From: Elymus sibiricus
Lineage: Eukaryota; Streptophyta; Magnoliopsida; Poales; Poaceae
Assembly (NCBI GenBank): GCA_039707655.1
Contig: CM077664.1
Coordinates: 23,858,781 to 23,922,780, forward strand
DNA length: 64,000 nt
Direction of reading: 5' to 3'
Of the stretch, positions 20,661 through 31,745 are shown one piece after another. Numbering within the stretch: position 1 is the stretch's first letter; each line of letters begins with the position of its first letter. Under the pieces are notes generated by a model, which had not been told where the DNA came from, made no database searches, and was given only the letters and a program-made list of their open reading frames with translations. Made by a program: the position numbers and the translations under genes.

Positions 20661-21826
20661 CACAGACCCTAACTTATTTAATTCATGTGTGGTCGATTTT
20701 TTGCTTCCAATCTGTATAAGCAAGATAAACCCTTTTCAACGCTCACCGATGTTGAATATTGATCAAACACATGCTGGCACGTTGTCCTGAGCCCGACAAA
20801 AGAAGCTCGAGTGACGACAACGAGGTGGAGGAGGAGTGCTCCATGGCGGCTAGTCGGAGGCGAGGCAGTGGTGGATGGATGACTGAAGCGAAGAGGACGC
20901 AATGACAGACTATGCTTGAGCTGGCGGCGGTGCAGGCATAGGTGAGGATGAAACTTAGGATGGTGATTGCAGTTTTTTAGGCGGGCGGCAATGTCGACCG
21001 CGGGTGGTGGGAGACAATGGTTCGACCAAGGGATGTGATTTGGACAACGGAATAGAAAATGGCAGAAGGTGATGATGGGAAGGGCGAAGGTGTGTATTTC
21101 CTCAATAATTTGACAGGGGGGCGTAAAAAAAACTTTTTTGAAAGAGAAATGAGTTTTTTGAGACAATTAAAGAGAAGCGACTTTTTTTTAGGGCAAAGAG
21201 AAGCGACTAAAGTTGGAGTTCGGACAGGGGGAAGCTTTGGTCATGGGCCGGGAAACGTGATGGGCTCTGGCTAGCAGACCTAGTTTTTTTTTTTTGAGTG
21301 AGCTAGCAAGCCTTATTAGAAGTCGGTCCACCCCGACGGCAGCAAGCAGCAGCGGTTTCTCTCACAATCCAAGATCGGGAGGTACTACTTTACTGAAGCA
21401 CACCACTGCTTAGGTTTTCGGATCCGCTCATGCTGACATGTCTGCTTCTTCTTTTTTTTGCCTATGTCAGTAAGGAGGTTGATTTTAAGCTATATACCAT
21501 AAGAAAAGTTTTCAGTCGTTTCCTTCACCTCTTGCGAAATGTTGATTTGCCGTTGCGTTACTGAACTTTCTGCGCCCCAAACAAACAACTTCTTTTTGTT
21601 TATCCACTACGCGAGGAACAGCAATAGATTTCTGATTTCTTTATTTAATAAAAGATTGAACACCGCACTGGTCGACGATCGATCTTCTCATACCATATAA
21701 GGACAACTAGTTTACTTCACCAACTTAACGCATGAAACTTGCATTCAACACCAACATTTAAACTAGCAGATACATCTATATATGTGGACTAGCATCTCAT
21801 AAAGTTGCTACCTGTCTTCCGGCTCT
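20661..21826. other. Intergenic DNA right of the tandem array
   Basis: A minus ORF at 20678-21166 is mostly His, Pro and Leu with no recognisable domain and no relative elsewhere in the window. A T-rich run lies at 21282-21294. Nothing here can be supported as a gene. Confidence 0.4.
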
Positions 21827-22409
21827 TTTTTTTTTGAAACGAGGCAAAAGATTTGCCATTTTCATTGATTAAGAAGAAGAGAGTTGCCCGGTTAATTAGA
21901 GGAAAACCGGGCGAAAACCTAGATTACAAACCCCACATGGGGCACACGCGGACGACCTGGCCACAAAAAAGATCATGGCACAACCAAACGACACAACCGT
22001 CGAGAGGTAGCACCGAACAACAAAGCAACACCAAATAGTCGACCGCCGCGTCGAGGACATGACAGCTCCGATTTTGCTGACGAGCATCACAGGAGAAGGT
22101 TGCAAGCCTCGCACCGACCTAGTCCAGCGCAACACCCGGAGAGCACCGCTTGCTGAAAACCCCCCTCATGGAGTCATCGTTGCCGCAGTGGCCCCGCCGC
22201 CCGCAGCTCCGACTTCTCTGTCACAGCCAGAAACCAGCATTGGCGCACCCATTGGCGTACCGGACCTTCGGCATCAGAAGGACAAGCCGCGACCCGGCTC
22301 TGCACGCCACCATCGTCGTCGCCACACACATCGCAACGCCACACCGACCTCATCGCCGGTTGGGCACCTGCCAACTGCAATGCCGTGCACGTCCAGACAA
22401 TGCCGTGCA
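21827..22409 (-). mobile_element. 5'-truncated non-LTR retroelement, about 583 bp
   Basis: A poly-T run (poly-A tail on the minus strand) starts at 21825. A 15-bp target duplication ctgtcttccggctct lies at 21812-21826 and 22410-22424. The tail-proximal sequence on the minus strand reads aatggcaaatcttttgcctc before the poly-A, as in grass LINE 3' ends. No intact ORF is present. Confidence 0.85.
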
Positions 22410-22424
22410 CTGTCTTCCGGCTCT

Positions 22425-24584
22425 GATTTTTAAACTGGCAAATCTGCTTGATCCATAAATGGTGGCTTCTGAAGCTGGCTATGTCTACCAGTACCACCAT
22501 AAAAATTTTGTAAAACATATGCACGGAAGATGCTGTAAGATTGTCACAGGAGCAGTTACAATGGCACATTTTTTACATGAACAGGGCACGTAAACAACAA
22601 TGGCCAAGAACGCCAAGCTCTGTATCTCTCAAAGTTAACTTAAAGCACCGCGGTGAGATTAGGACTGTACCAGTTACACCAACTTATAGGAATTATTACA
22701 GTGAGATGTTCTGAATAAATCGCTGTAGCGACTAGCACAGACTGTTGCTTGAACAGTCGAACTGACTGTCCAGCATTCATTTTCTCCCCATTTATATCAA
22801 AACTCAAACACGGAGAAAGGATATTCACAAGCTAACATACACACAGAAATATTATTGCCCTGGTGGTGAACATATATATAGAGAAAAGTGGCCAGATCAC
22901 AGAAGCAATTGAAAAGGATCAATAGTTTCCTGGAATGTAGTGAATGAATTTGCACCAGATTGATGGACAAAGGAAGTAGTTGACGACCTTGGATTGGAAG
23001 TTTACTTATTGCTTAAGGGAAGTGAGGCCATAGAGTCCATCATGCAGTGCTCTCAGGTCATTGAAATAACGGATATGCACCCTTAGCTTGCTTTAATTAC
23101 GGAGTAACCGGTCCTGTAAACAAAGCACAACAACACAAAATGTGCCATGCCATTTTGTTTCTTTCTTTCATTTTTTCCGCTAGGGGTTATAGGGCAAAAA
23201 CTGCAGAACCAAGGCACAGATGAGGCTAACCACGTGAGATTATCGAATCCGGTAACGGCCGAGCAGTGTCATGCAGTTAAAGCTAGACTAGTCGCTCACA
23301 TGCATAGGCTAATTTGCAAAGCCACGGATAGATGAGAGTTTTTGTTTGTTTGTTTTGCAAATGGGATCGATCAGAGTTTTGCCTGGAAAGGCCCTACGTA
23401 CTAGAAAGGGCTCAAATAACTTTCATCAACTAGCACCCGGTTGACCTCGAAAACCCAACTAATTAATGGCACGTGAACTCTTTTATCAAGGGGTGTAAAG
23501 TATCGAGGTGATCTCAAGGACCTATTTTCTAGATGTAAATCTCGAGGACCTGCAACGTCCTGATCAGTCATGTTAACAAAGCACAGCATATATCGTTAAT
23601 ATACGCCTACTTTTTCTTACAATTAATATACATCATCTTGCCCGCAAAAAATAAATATCATCTTGCATTTAAACCTCGGGCTCCGACACGAAGGTGCTTC
23701 CGCGGGGATTCTAGTAGGATGGGAAGCAAGCGGCGCGTGGATTGGTTGGCAATGGGCGCGGAGAGCACGGGAGATGGCGCCATGGAATTGGCGATGGTGG
23801 GCAGCACAACCTTGCCCCACCAAAAAGGAGCCCGATTGGGAGTTGGATAGAGAATGGTTGCATTTCTCTACTTTTCAGAAGTAGGGATGTTTTGGGACCT
23901 TAGGGATAATTTTTTTTATAGAAAGGGTTAGTTGGGTGTAGTGTAACTCCCTAAAACTTTAGTTTTTAGAGAGTTAAGTGACATTAGGGCAAGAGGAGAG
24001 GCTCTAGTTCAATGCATCGGTCTAAATTCTAACTGGAAAATGCATCTTGATAAGCTACCTCTACATGCAGTAGACTCAATGTCCCGTGCTGTGCACAGGA
24101 AATTACTGCTACACACTAATTTCTTTTATAAATCACACACGACAAAGATGTTGCACACGCATTTCCATGGGCCACTTAGTTAATATTTAGAGTAGAATGC
24201 ATGCACTAATGCATAATTAAACAAGTAGTAATGCATTGTGATATCTAGGAAACAGAGAGATGGTCGAGTATATGGCACATGATTTGATGGAATCGGTCTA
24301 TCTATGACATCAAGCAAAATCAAGCAGCGATAATCTTATATAAAGAAATAAACTCACTCACTCTCATTTTAGGTCCTGATGGCAAGGAATGCGAGTGTTT
24401 TAGGAATTATTACAGAAACAACCAACAATGCATGACAATATACAGTCACAAAGAAATTAATAGTTGTTGATGCTATTACAGTACCGTAGGATTCCTCATG
24501 AATAATTAAATGCATGCACACTTACAATGCATAAGAAATTCTTAAGTTTCTTTATAACAAAGGGAGGTAGACTGCTGCTTTTTG
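22425..24584. other. Intergenic region downstream of NLR-2
   Basis: No gene was recognised. The ORFs are short and unsupported. The sequence is mixed AT-rich single-copy-looking DNA with no clear transposon ends. Confidence 0.45.
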
Positions 24585-27326
24585 CTAGTAACGAAGCTCT
24601 GGAACATGCTTCATCTTGTTGTGCATCTGGTTCAGATTCCACTGAGCCTTGAAGTCCTTGTGCAGTCCCAGCATCCAGAGCTTCTTGAGGGTTCCAAGGG
24701 ATTCAATGCCACGAGGGACCATATTCAGCTCCGAGAGTGACACGATGTAGATCCCATCAATGTGTGGAATGGCACCCTCTTTAATCTCTAGTTGCTTGAC
24801 ATTAGGCATGCACTTCAAGACGAGTGTCTTCAACTTAGAAAAGGACCCTGTGGAAAGAACCAATATAGCTGCACTACTCACCCTGTTAAGACTGAGATAA
24901 GTTAGAGCTGGCAGATGAGATGCCAACAACTGCAGCGGATCTTCTATCCCAAGATTGCACCAACTTAGAGCCAAGTACTTGAGATTCCTCCCATGGCCCT
25001 GAAATATTGGGCACTTGAGTGTCCCATCAGCCCATCCACCTCTGACGATTAGTCGGTGGAGCTTCTTGGAAATTGGCACTAGTGATTGGAAAGAAAGTGT
25101 CTCGGTCTCATCATATGCAGAGAGAAGTAAGCTGGAAAGCAGGGGCATATCTGAGAGGGTTTTGAAAAGGTCATCACAGTTAGATGCATTAATGTTATCA
25201 ACCCAAACAGTTTGCAGCTTCCTCATTTTCTTCAACTCCAGGGACAAGTCTTTGCTGGCATGGACGGTCTCAAGAGTTTGCAGTTCTTGAAAGTTGGAAA
25301 TCATATGAGGCGCTTCAACCCCGACAAAGTATCGAAACTCGGTCTGCTTCTCATCAGCAAACCTGTCTGCTAAGAGATGTCGCAGCTTCTCAACCTTTAC
25401 AATTCCTGGCGGGAGCTTTTCTACTCTTGTTTGCTTGATGTCCAATGTCTCTAGGTTTAAGAGTTTCTCTATGGTGTCTGGCAGTGATTGGACATTGGTA
25501 CGCCTCAAGCCGATGTAGCGAAGATTGAACAGATTCCCGATGGATGCTGGCACTTCGGTTATTCCAGAGTCTTGAAGCTCGAGAACAGTAAGGTAGCTGG
25601 ATCCAGAGAAAACCGAGGAAAGCATGTTGGTAGAGGACGAAGCTGCCGCAAGGGACATGATGGTACGCAGCCGTGGAAATTCCACTCTTGCATCTGCGTT
25701 ACTGTCAGTCCAACCACTTGATGTCGATAATCGACGAACTTCTTTATCCATGCTAACCATGTCACCCGAATCATTCGCAGAGCCAAACCTCTCCTCTTTA
25801 GCCACAGCAAGAGCCAGGTCACGGACAATGTCATGCATCTTACATTTACTAACCCTGAAGAGCTCATCCCACTCCACAACTTCCAACATATTCCGGCCGA
25901 TGAGTTCCATGAGATTTCCCTCAGCCACTTCTTCCGGCGTGTTGTTTCCTTTCCTCATCACGAATCCTTCGGCAACCCACAACCGCACAAGGCTCTCCCG
26001 TGACATTGCATAATCTTCAGGGAACAAGCTGCAGTACAAGAAGCAGTTCCTGAGATCACCTGGCAAGTCATGGTAGCTCAGATTAAGTATAGCTTGGACA
26101 TTGTTATCCCCCTTAAACTCGTCCCGAAGTTGTTCGAACAACTGAGTCCAGACATACTCTGTTGGTTGCTTCGTGGACAATAGGCTGCCAGAAGATATAA
26201 TGGCCAATGGCAGTCCATGACACTTCTTAACAACATCAATAGCCACTGTCTCAAGCTCTGGGGGGCACTCGTGGTTTGGGCTGTTGTGGAAAGCCCTTGA
26301 GCAAAATAGCTTGAATGACTCGGCACTACCCAATGGCTGGAGTAGCAGGCGACGCCTAGGTGAAGCAAGAGCCGCAACATCTTCCTTCCGTGTTGTGATC
26401 ATAACACGGCTTCCTTGGAGACCCTGGAAAGCATTGCACATCTGAGTATATGCATCTTTGTCCCACACATCATCAAGCACGATTAAACACTTCCTGCCTT
26501 GTAGTGTCTTCTTTATTGCTTCTGTTAAGTCATAAACATTAGCTTTGGCATCCACACTAAGAGGAGGTTGTGTTGGTGACTCTCGTGTGTGCCGTATCTT
26601 GGTGAGCAATGTCCCCAGCAAATCAACTACATCATATGACTGTGACACTACAATCCAAGCATGAGCATCAGGGAAATTTACTTTCTCCCTATCAAACACA
26701 TTCTTCACAAGGGTTGTTTTTCCCAAGCCTCCCATTCCAGAAACTGTTATCACCGTGCTTTCTTTATCATCAGTGCTCAGCCATTCAGTCAACTTGCTCC
26801 TGTTTTCATCAATTCCCACAAGATCCTCGTCACCAAAGAGTCCTGGAAAGCAGCTACCAGACCGCGGCTTATCAATCTTTGCATGATCATTTTTTGTGGG
26901 TTGCACTGTGTCCCTCCAGTATTTAGGCAATTCTTTGATCTGCTTGATATCCTTCTCTATATCATCAATATCCTCAGCAATTTTACTAAAGGCCTTTATA
27001 TGACGTGAACCTCTGAAGATGTACCGTTGCAGGAAGCCTTCGTCCTTGAGCTTAAGAGCCTCATACGAGTACTTATCAATTACATCCTCGACACGGTAGG
27101 CCAGATCCCTTACATTTCCAATCCAACCCTTGATGACCTTGTTACTGAGATGTGTTGTGCCCAAATCATGAATTATATTATTCATGGTCGTCAGTTCTAC
27201 ATTGATTCTTTTGACTTTTGCCGGCAATTCCCTTGCAGCTTCAACCTTCTGTACCACATCCGTGACTGCTTGATTCAAAATGACTGCCCCAATTTTTGAC
27301 ACAGCAAGGAGTATCGCCTCCGCCAT
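24585..27326 (-). CDS. NLR-2: coiled-coil NBS-LRR disease-resistance protein, intact, 913 aa
   Basis: There is one open exon. I choose the ATG at 27324-27326, giving MAEAILLAVSK, because this is the family's normal N-terminus. The frame is open for 35 more codons upstream, but those encode a non-family hydrophobic stretch, and ttttcaggagcag before the ATG looks like an intron acceptor in the 5' UTR. Motifs are EDVIDKY (80-86), P-loop GMGGLGKTT (197-205), LDDVW (284-288), GSRVMITTR (305-313), GLPLAI (371-376), CFLYCSLFPEDY (428-439) and MHD (497-499). LRRs start at about 550. All are intact, so the gene is probably functional. It is clearly a different subfamily from NLR-1 and NLR-3 and has no paralogue in the window. 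The role is an intracellular effector-triggered immune receptor, by family. The ligand is unknown. Confidence 0.93.
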   Translation of the reverse strand: MAEAILLAVSKIGAVILNQAVTDVVQKVEAARELPAKVKRINVELTTMNNIIHDLGTTHLSNKVIKGWIGNVRDLAYRVEDVIDKYSYEALKLKDEGFLQRYIFRGSRHIKAFSKIAEDIDDIEKDIKQIKELPKYWRDTVQPTKNDHAKIDKPRSGSCFPGLFGDEDLVGIDENRSKLTEWLSTDDKESTVITVSGMGGLGKTTLVKNVFDREKVNFPDAHAWIVVSQSYDVVDLLGTLLTKIRHTRESPTQPPLSVDAKANVYDLTEAIKKTLQGRKCLIVLDDVWDKDAYTQMCNAFQGLQGSRVMITTRKEDVAALASPRRRLLLQPLGSAESFKLFCSRAFHNSPNHECPPELETVAIDVVKKCHGLPLAIISSGSLLSTKQPTEYVWTQLFEQLRDEFKGDNNVQAILNLSYHDLPGDLRNCFLYCSLFPEDYAMSRESLVRLWVAEGFVMRKGNNTPEEVAEGNLMELIGRNMLEVVEWDELFRVSKCKMHDIVRDLALAVAKEERFGSANDSGDMVSMDKEVRRLSTSSGWTDSNADARVEFPRLRTIMSLAAASSSTNMLSSVFSGSSYLTVLELQDSGITEVPASIGNLFNLRYIGLRRTNVQSLPDTIEKLLNLETLDIKQTRVEKLPPGIVKVEKLRHLLADRFADEKQTEFRYFVGVEAPHMISNFQELQTLETVHASKDLSLELKKMRKLQTVWVDNINASNCDDLFKTLSDMPLLSSLLLSAYDETETLSFQSLVPISKKLHRLIVRGGWADGTLKCPIFQGHGRNLKYLALSWCNLGIEDPLQLLASHLPALTYLSLNRVSSAAILVLSTGSFSKLKTLVLKCMPNVKQLEIKEGAIPHIDGIYIVSLSELNMVPRGIESLGTLKKLWMLGLHKDFKAQWNLNQMHNKMKHVPELRY

Positions 27327-27589
27327 CTGCTCCTGAAAATACACCAACACCAAACAAGTTATATAATGCATAATACAAGAAGCAGGGATCGAGTACAATA
27401 ATACTAGCTGGTGAATGGATTGTAATAGCATAGCAGATTAAAACAGACAGAAGATGGAGGTGAACGGTAATAGTACATATGTACAACCATTAATTTTGGC
27501 AAGAAAAAAAATAGCAAGTAGATAAAATATGTGTGTACTAGAATATTGCTAAAACAAATTAGTAAAATGGGTTGAGTACATTTTGCAGG

Positions 27590-28880
27590 CATTAGCTATA
27601 AAATCGAACCGTCTCGCCCCAGCGTCCCGTCCCCGTGGGTGAACATGGGTGGAGCCTCCAGCGTAGCCGCTAGCGCCGCCGGCCTCCCCTCCCTCCCCTT
27701 CATCGCCGCTGGGCTAAGCCTGTGCGGCTGACGGCGACGGCGACGGCGAGTGTTTCTCCTCCCTCGATCTCCGTGTCCGCAGGTGTCGCGGGGCGCCCAG
27801 GCGCGCGGGGGCTCGACCCGATCTAGATCACAAAGGTGCGGCGGCACGGGGCGCAACGCCTGTGGATGGACCCGGCGGCACATCAGGGTCGTCGTGGAGG
27901 TGTGGGCGGTGCGGCTTGCGCAGAGTCTTGGTCGGGTGATTTGGCCATGGTGGCGGCCCTCGGCCATGTCATCGTGCGGGCGGTGATGGTGGAAAAAGTC
28001 CAGGCAGGGGCTAGCTCAGGGATCCAACTTGGTTGGAGGTGGCGCGTGTCTGAGCGACGCCGTTTCCTCCTTTGGCTTCCGGTCGGGAGGCGTGATGCCG
28101 ATCTAGTGGTTGTGCGCTCCTGATCCAGCGGAAGTTGCGCGCCGTGCACCCGCGTCGGCGACGGTGATCTGCCTTTCGCGCTCCAGTTTCGACCATGTTG
28201 ATCGCTAAGCAGACGGGCACATGCAGGACTCTATCCGACGAGTGGCCACCGAAAGGTCTTCGTGAGGGTTCCTTCCTCCAAATCCGGTGGTTGACTTCAA
28301 CGATGAGATATAAACTATGGACGACGACTTGACGCGGAGGGGTGGTTGTGCAGTGGCGACGATCACACATTGTATGTAGCTGCTGGGATCACAAGAAAGT
28401 GGTGGCGACAACACATGGGTGACGTTGATGATGTTACTACGAGCACCCGGTCTCGAGTTCCAAGGTGAATGCCTAGGTATGACCCGGTGAGTTATACCTG
28501 ACAATGACGATGTATTTATGTTGTTACCTTGTTGAAGCATTGCTCATATATGTTTGGACTGATTCTTCAGGGTGAAAACCTAGATTCTGGTCTTGAGTGG
28601 TTGGATTCGGCGACGACGGCGCTTGAGCGTCCCTCCTTTCCTGAAGGCTTTGCCGTTGAAGAACCTCGTCGTTCATTTGGTGTCATTGAGATGGTTGGTG
28701 CGGATATGGTCTAGTATGCCAATCGCGGATCTGTCCGCTTTGGGTTTATTCTTTTATTCCTCGCCTACACATAGTTTTGATCTTATATAACTTTGCTATT
28801 TAGTAGCACATTTTTATGTGTGCGCATTCCTGCTGGTTGTGTGTGTCCTAGTAAAATCCACCCTTTATTGAAAAATCTAT
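27590..28880 (+). mobile_element. GC-rich non-LTR-type element, about 1.3 kb, 5' of NLR-2
   Basis: The left half is GC-rich (ggcgacggcgacggcg). The right end reads gtaaaatccaccctttattgaaaaa, a LINE-like 3' tail on the plus strand. No TSD was found and no reverse transcriptase is encoded. The architecture resembles 3619-4988: GC-rich leader joined directly to a LINE tail. The boundaries are approximate. Confidence 0.45.
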
Positions 28881-28889
28881 TCAGTTTTC

Positions 28890-30058
28890 TAGCGAGCCCA
28901 CCCGCCCGCTCAGCTCCAGGATTTATTTTTGGAAAAGTATCTTTTTCAACCGGCTGATTTCTGTGTAAGATCAACCGCACCGTGAGACGTTCGATCCAGC
29001 TCGATGGTGCGGCGCTCGTCTCTCCCACACGCACTCGTCTCAACTGGCTGTAAACTCGCCACACTGTCCTGGCCCCACACATGACCTTATCTTCTTATCA
29101 ATTTCATGTGAGCGCGTGAGCAGCCGCTTTTCTCCCCAAACCCCATCTTCGTCTCTAACCTCTTGCTGGCTATTGCTCTCTCCGCCATGAGTGCAACTGC
29201 CCAAGTCATGCGCTGCTCCAATTGGCGACGCAAAAATCCGAAGGTCGTGCTGCGATACAGCACATCGACATTCGGCTGCAGTATACCCACGGCGCTGCAG
29301 AGAGGCTCTGGTGATGCGACGTAGCACCTGTCGACGGCCGTCGGTGCTGCGATGCACCCACTCATAGGCGCTGCAAACTGGACGGGGGCGTGATGCTGTA
29401 GGGCCATCGGTGCTGCCGTGCAACACTCGCCAGTGCTGCAATGGCTGTCGGCTGCATCTGTCGTCGTTCCAAGAGGGGGGGGCTCGCTGCTGCAGCCCAT
29501 TCACGGACTGCTGCAATTCGGTTGCGACGACGTTCCGACGACGGAGCTGCAATGGAGCGTTGCCGAGGGCCGTCGATGCTGCGTTGGAGTTTTGTCGCGC
29601 CGCACGGTGCTGCAATGGAGCTTCGCCGGATGCCATCAGTGTTGCATTGGAGCTCTGCCGCGCCGCACAGTGCTGCAATGGAGCTTCGCCGGATGCCGTC
29701 GGTGTTGCATTGGAGCTCTACCGCGCTCGGTGCTGCCATGGAGCAGCAGCAGCAGCTCCTGGTGCTGCGATGCAGCAGTCGCCGACGGCTCGGAGCTGAG
29801 ATGCAGCACTCGGTGTTGTATTGGAGCGCTCGCCGGTGACGCCGGTGATGTGAGGTCGCTAGCGCAGGTGCCACGGTGAGTTCTACACCATTGCCGTTTG
29901 CTGCAGAGGAGGCGCTGCTTGGATTGATGGGCATGGAGGATGCAAGACAAAGAGGAGAAAGACGACAGGGGGTTGCGTGTTGTTATCGAACGGGCTATGT
30001 GTGACTAATCGGACGGCTCACCAACCGGCTGATCTTTCCAAAGATCAGCCGGCTGATG
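28890..30058. mobile_element. Possible non-autonomous TIR element with internal tandem repeats
   Basis: Related motifs lie near both ends: caaccggctgat at about 28948 on the plus strand, and aaccggctgat followed by its inverted copy atcagccggctgat at 30020-30057. The interior (29390-29830) holds tandem copies of a 60-bp unit around gctgcaatggagcttcgccg. No TSD was confirmed and no transposase is seen. A Mutator-like origin is a guess. Confidence 0.4.
29590..29740. repeat. GC-rich tandem repeat, period about 58-63 bp
   Basis: Units begin cgcgccgcac(a/g)gtgctgc at about 29599 and 29660, with a partial third at 29722. All run into catcggagctct-like ends. The frames are open on both strands, which explains the ORFs here; they are not genes. 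Confidence 0.75.
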
Positions 30059-30064
30059 GGTTGC

Positions 30065-30218
30065 AGCTCCCTTAAGAAAGACTATTCCTATCATCATTCA
30101 TTCAAGGAAAAATATATATAAGTCGTGTGTGTGTGTGTGTGTGTGTGGGGAGCTCCCTTAAGAAAGACTATTCCTATCATCATTCATTCAAGGAAAAATA
30201 TATATAAGTCGTGTGTGT

Positions 30219-30249
<31 letters not shown>

Positions 30250-30252
30250 GGG
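30065..30252. repeat. Direct duplication of an 85-bp segment ending in GT microsatellites and a G-tract
   Basis: agctcccttaagaaagacta through the gtgtgt run occurs at about 30065-30149 and again from about 30150. The second copy ends in some 22 G. The length of the simple repeats may be unstable or misassembled. Diverged relatives lie at 33650-33700. Confidence 0.85.
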
Positions 30253-30800
30253 TGGGAATCATAGCGGACGAGTGAAAAAAGGAATGTCGGACATCTAAAA
30301 AATTCAGGTTGACATAAGTTGATTAACTTATCAGGAAACTAAACTTGCGAGTATTCAACAATAAATTAAAGGCGTACCTACTGATGTGACTTAACCAACT
30401 GCAGCCCTTTAGGTGTTCTGCGAAAACCAAGCTAGAACATTTAGTGAGATCGATGTCCAGTGATTTGCTCAAAGCCTCAAACCCTGCATAAAAAATACAC
30501 AAAAAGATGCATTAAGTTTTATATCTAAGAAAAATGTTAGGTATATGTATCCATATTTAGTAGAGGTTCTAAAACTTATGGTGATCTTGGCGATTGATTT
30601 ATGTTTCACTATTAAGTAACCCCAACGAAAAACCAAGCAGTTCAACTCACTAGCGACATACTGCCACCAATACAAAATACATTCGGCATTTTGTTTCATG
30701 CGGATACCGACCAACAATTTGTCCTGAATGTTTTACAAATGTAGCTCGGGAGGATGAGTTCTTCATATTGAGTCTAGATATGGTTCAACTCCGGAAAAAG
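30160..30800 (-). repeat. Duplicated segment, copy 1 (relative at 33640-34320), with exon-like parts
   Basis: It matches 33640-34320 along most of its length (gcgagtattcaaca, gagatcgatgtccagtgat, gcagttcaactcactagcga). On the minus strand a piece next to an atgcag acceptor-like site reads LSKSLDIDLTKCSSLVFAEH without stops. The copy at 33.9 kb keeps the similar string LDIDLARCSSLYFAVH before a stop. This may be a relic of a host gene exon. The product is not recognised. Confidence 0.5.
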
Positions 30801-31289
30801 AAGATTACTACTTACTTCCTCTAGTTCTAAATACAAGGTCACTGTCAAAAATCCACTTTGCATCTATACAAGGTCACTATCTCTTCCAAAGAAGAATTGA
30901 TTAGATATTACCTCTTACCTTGGTGTTATTAATTGCAAATGTTGCATGCTGCTGTAGAGAAAGTGACACCACATGCAACATGTTTAATTAGTTCGGAACA
31001 CGAGAGGTATTCCACATAATTAACTGTGTTATTTATTAGTTGCCTAATTTTCTTGGTATCGAAAAGATGGGATAGTGGCCATGTATGACCAAAAAATGGG
31101 TTGAAAATTCCTACATGTGGTCTCTAGTTTATATCGAGGCCTTGTGCAACCAAAGGACATGAGGGCTAATCATCCGAAGGCGAAGACTAGGTCGCCAATA
31201 TGCGGGTTATTGCTGTTTTAATTGCCGGATATTCAAACGAAGTCCGAAAATCACCGTGCGTAGCAAGTTGTCATCAAATGAGATAACCA

Positions 31290-31745
31290 TCATGAAGTGT
31301 TGAGGCTCCCCGGACTGATTCTGCTCCTGGATCAACAACATTCTCACTATCGGATAGACTGCCATATTGTTCAATGTGTCCCAGGAAATTGAATAACTGT
31401 AAAAATGGACTGCGCCAATGCGACTCACTCTTTCATACGTCTTCATTATCATCACCAACCTAGTACAACAACTGATCCACACCATCTTCACACATCTCCC
31501 TCCGACAACTATGCAATATGTCGATGACACGTTAATTATTGCATATATTTTAGTTAACTGAAGCTACCACCCAGCTAAGCTAATCCTTTAAATTTCGCCC
31601 CGCCGCTGGTCTAACGATTAGTTTCGACTAAACAACATTTGTACCCATGCACACCTCCCCAACACTAGCGGAAATTATTGCACAAGTTCTATGGTGCCCC
31701 CTTTCTTCAAACAAATTTTATAAGCACTTTCATTTTCAGTTATAT
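31290..31745 (+). pseudogene. Decayed LINE reverse-transcriptase fragment (YVDD copy)
   Basis: In shifting plus frames the conserved LINE reverse-transcriptase order can be read: a piece with FCSWIN, then QYVDDTLIIAY (the YVDD active-site motif at 31517-31528), then a stretch matching 44550-44640 around tttgtacccatgca. Stops and frameshifts are frequent. It is a diverged relative of the copy at 43609-44992. Non-LTR retrotransposons copy their RNA at the target site with this enzyme; this piece is dead. Confidence 0.7.

Noticed and set aside
27327..27431. Upstream start codon for NLR-2 (35 extra residues)
   Set aside because: The extra residues are not family-like, and an intron-acceptor-like ttttcag lies just before the MAEAI start.
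29362..29934. Ser/Ala-rich ORFs on both strands near 29.4-29.9 kb
   Set aside because: They come from a 60-bp GC-rich tandem repeat that is open in several frames.
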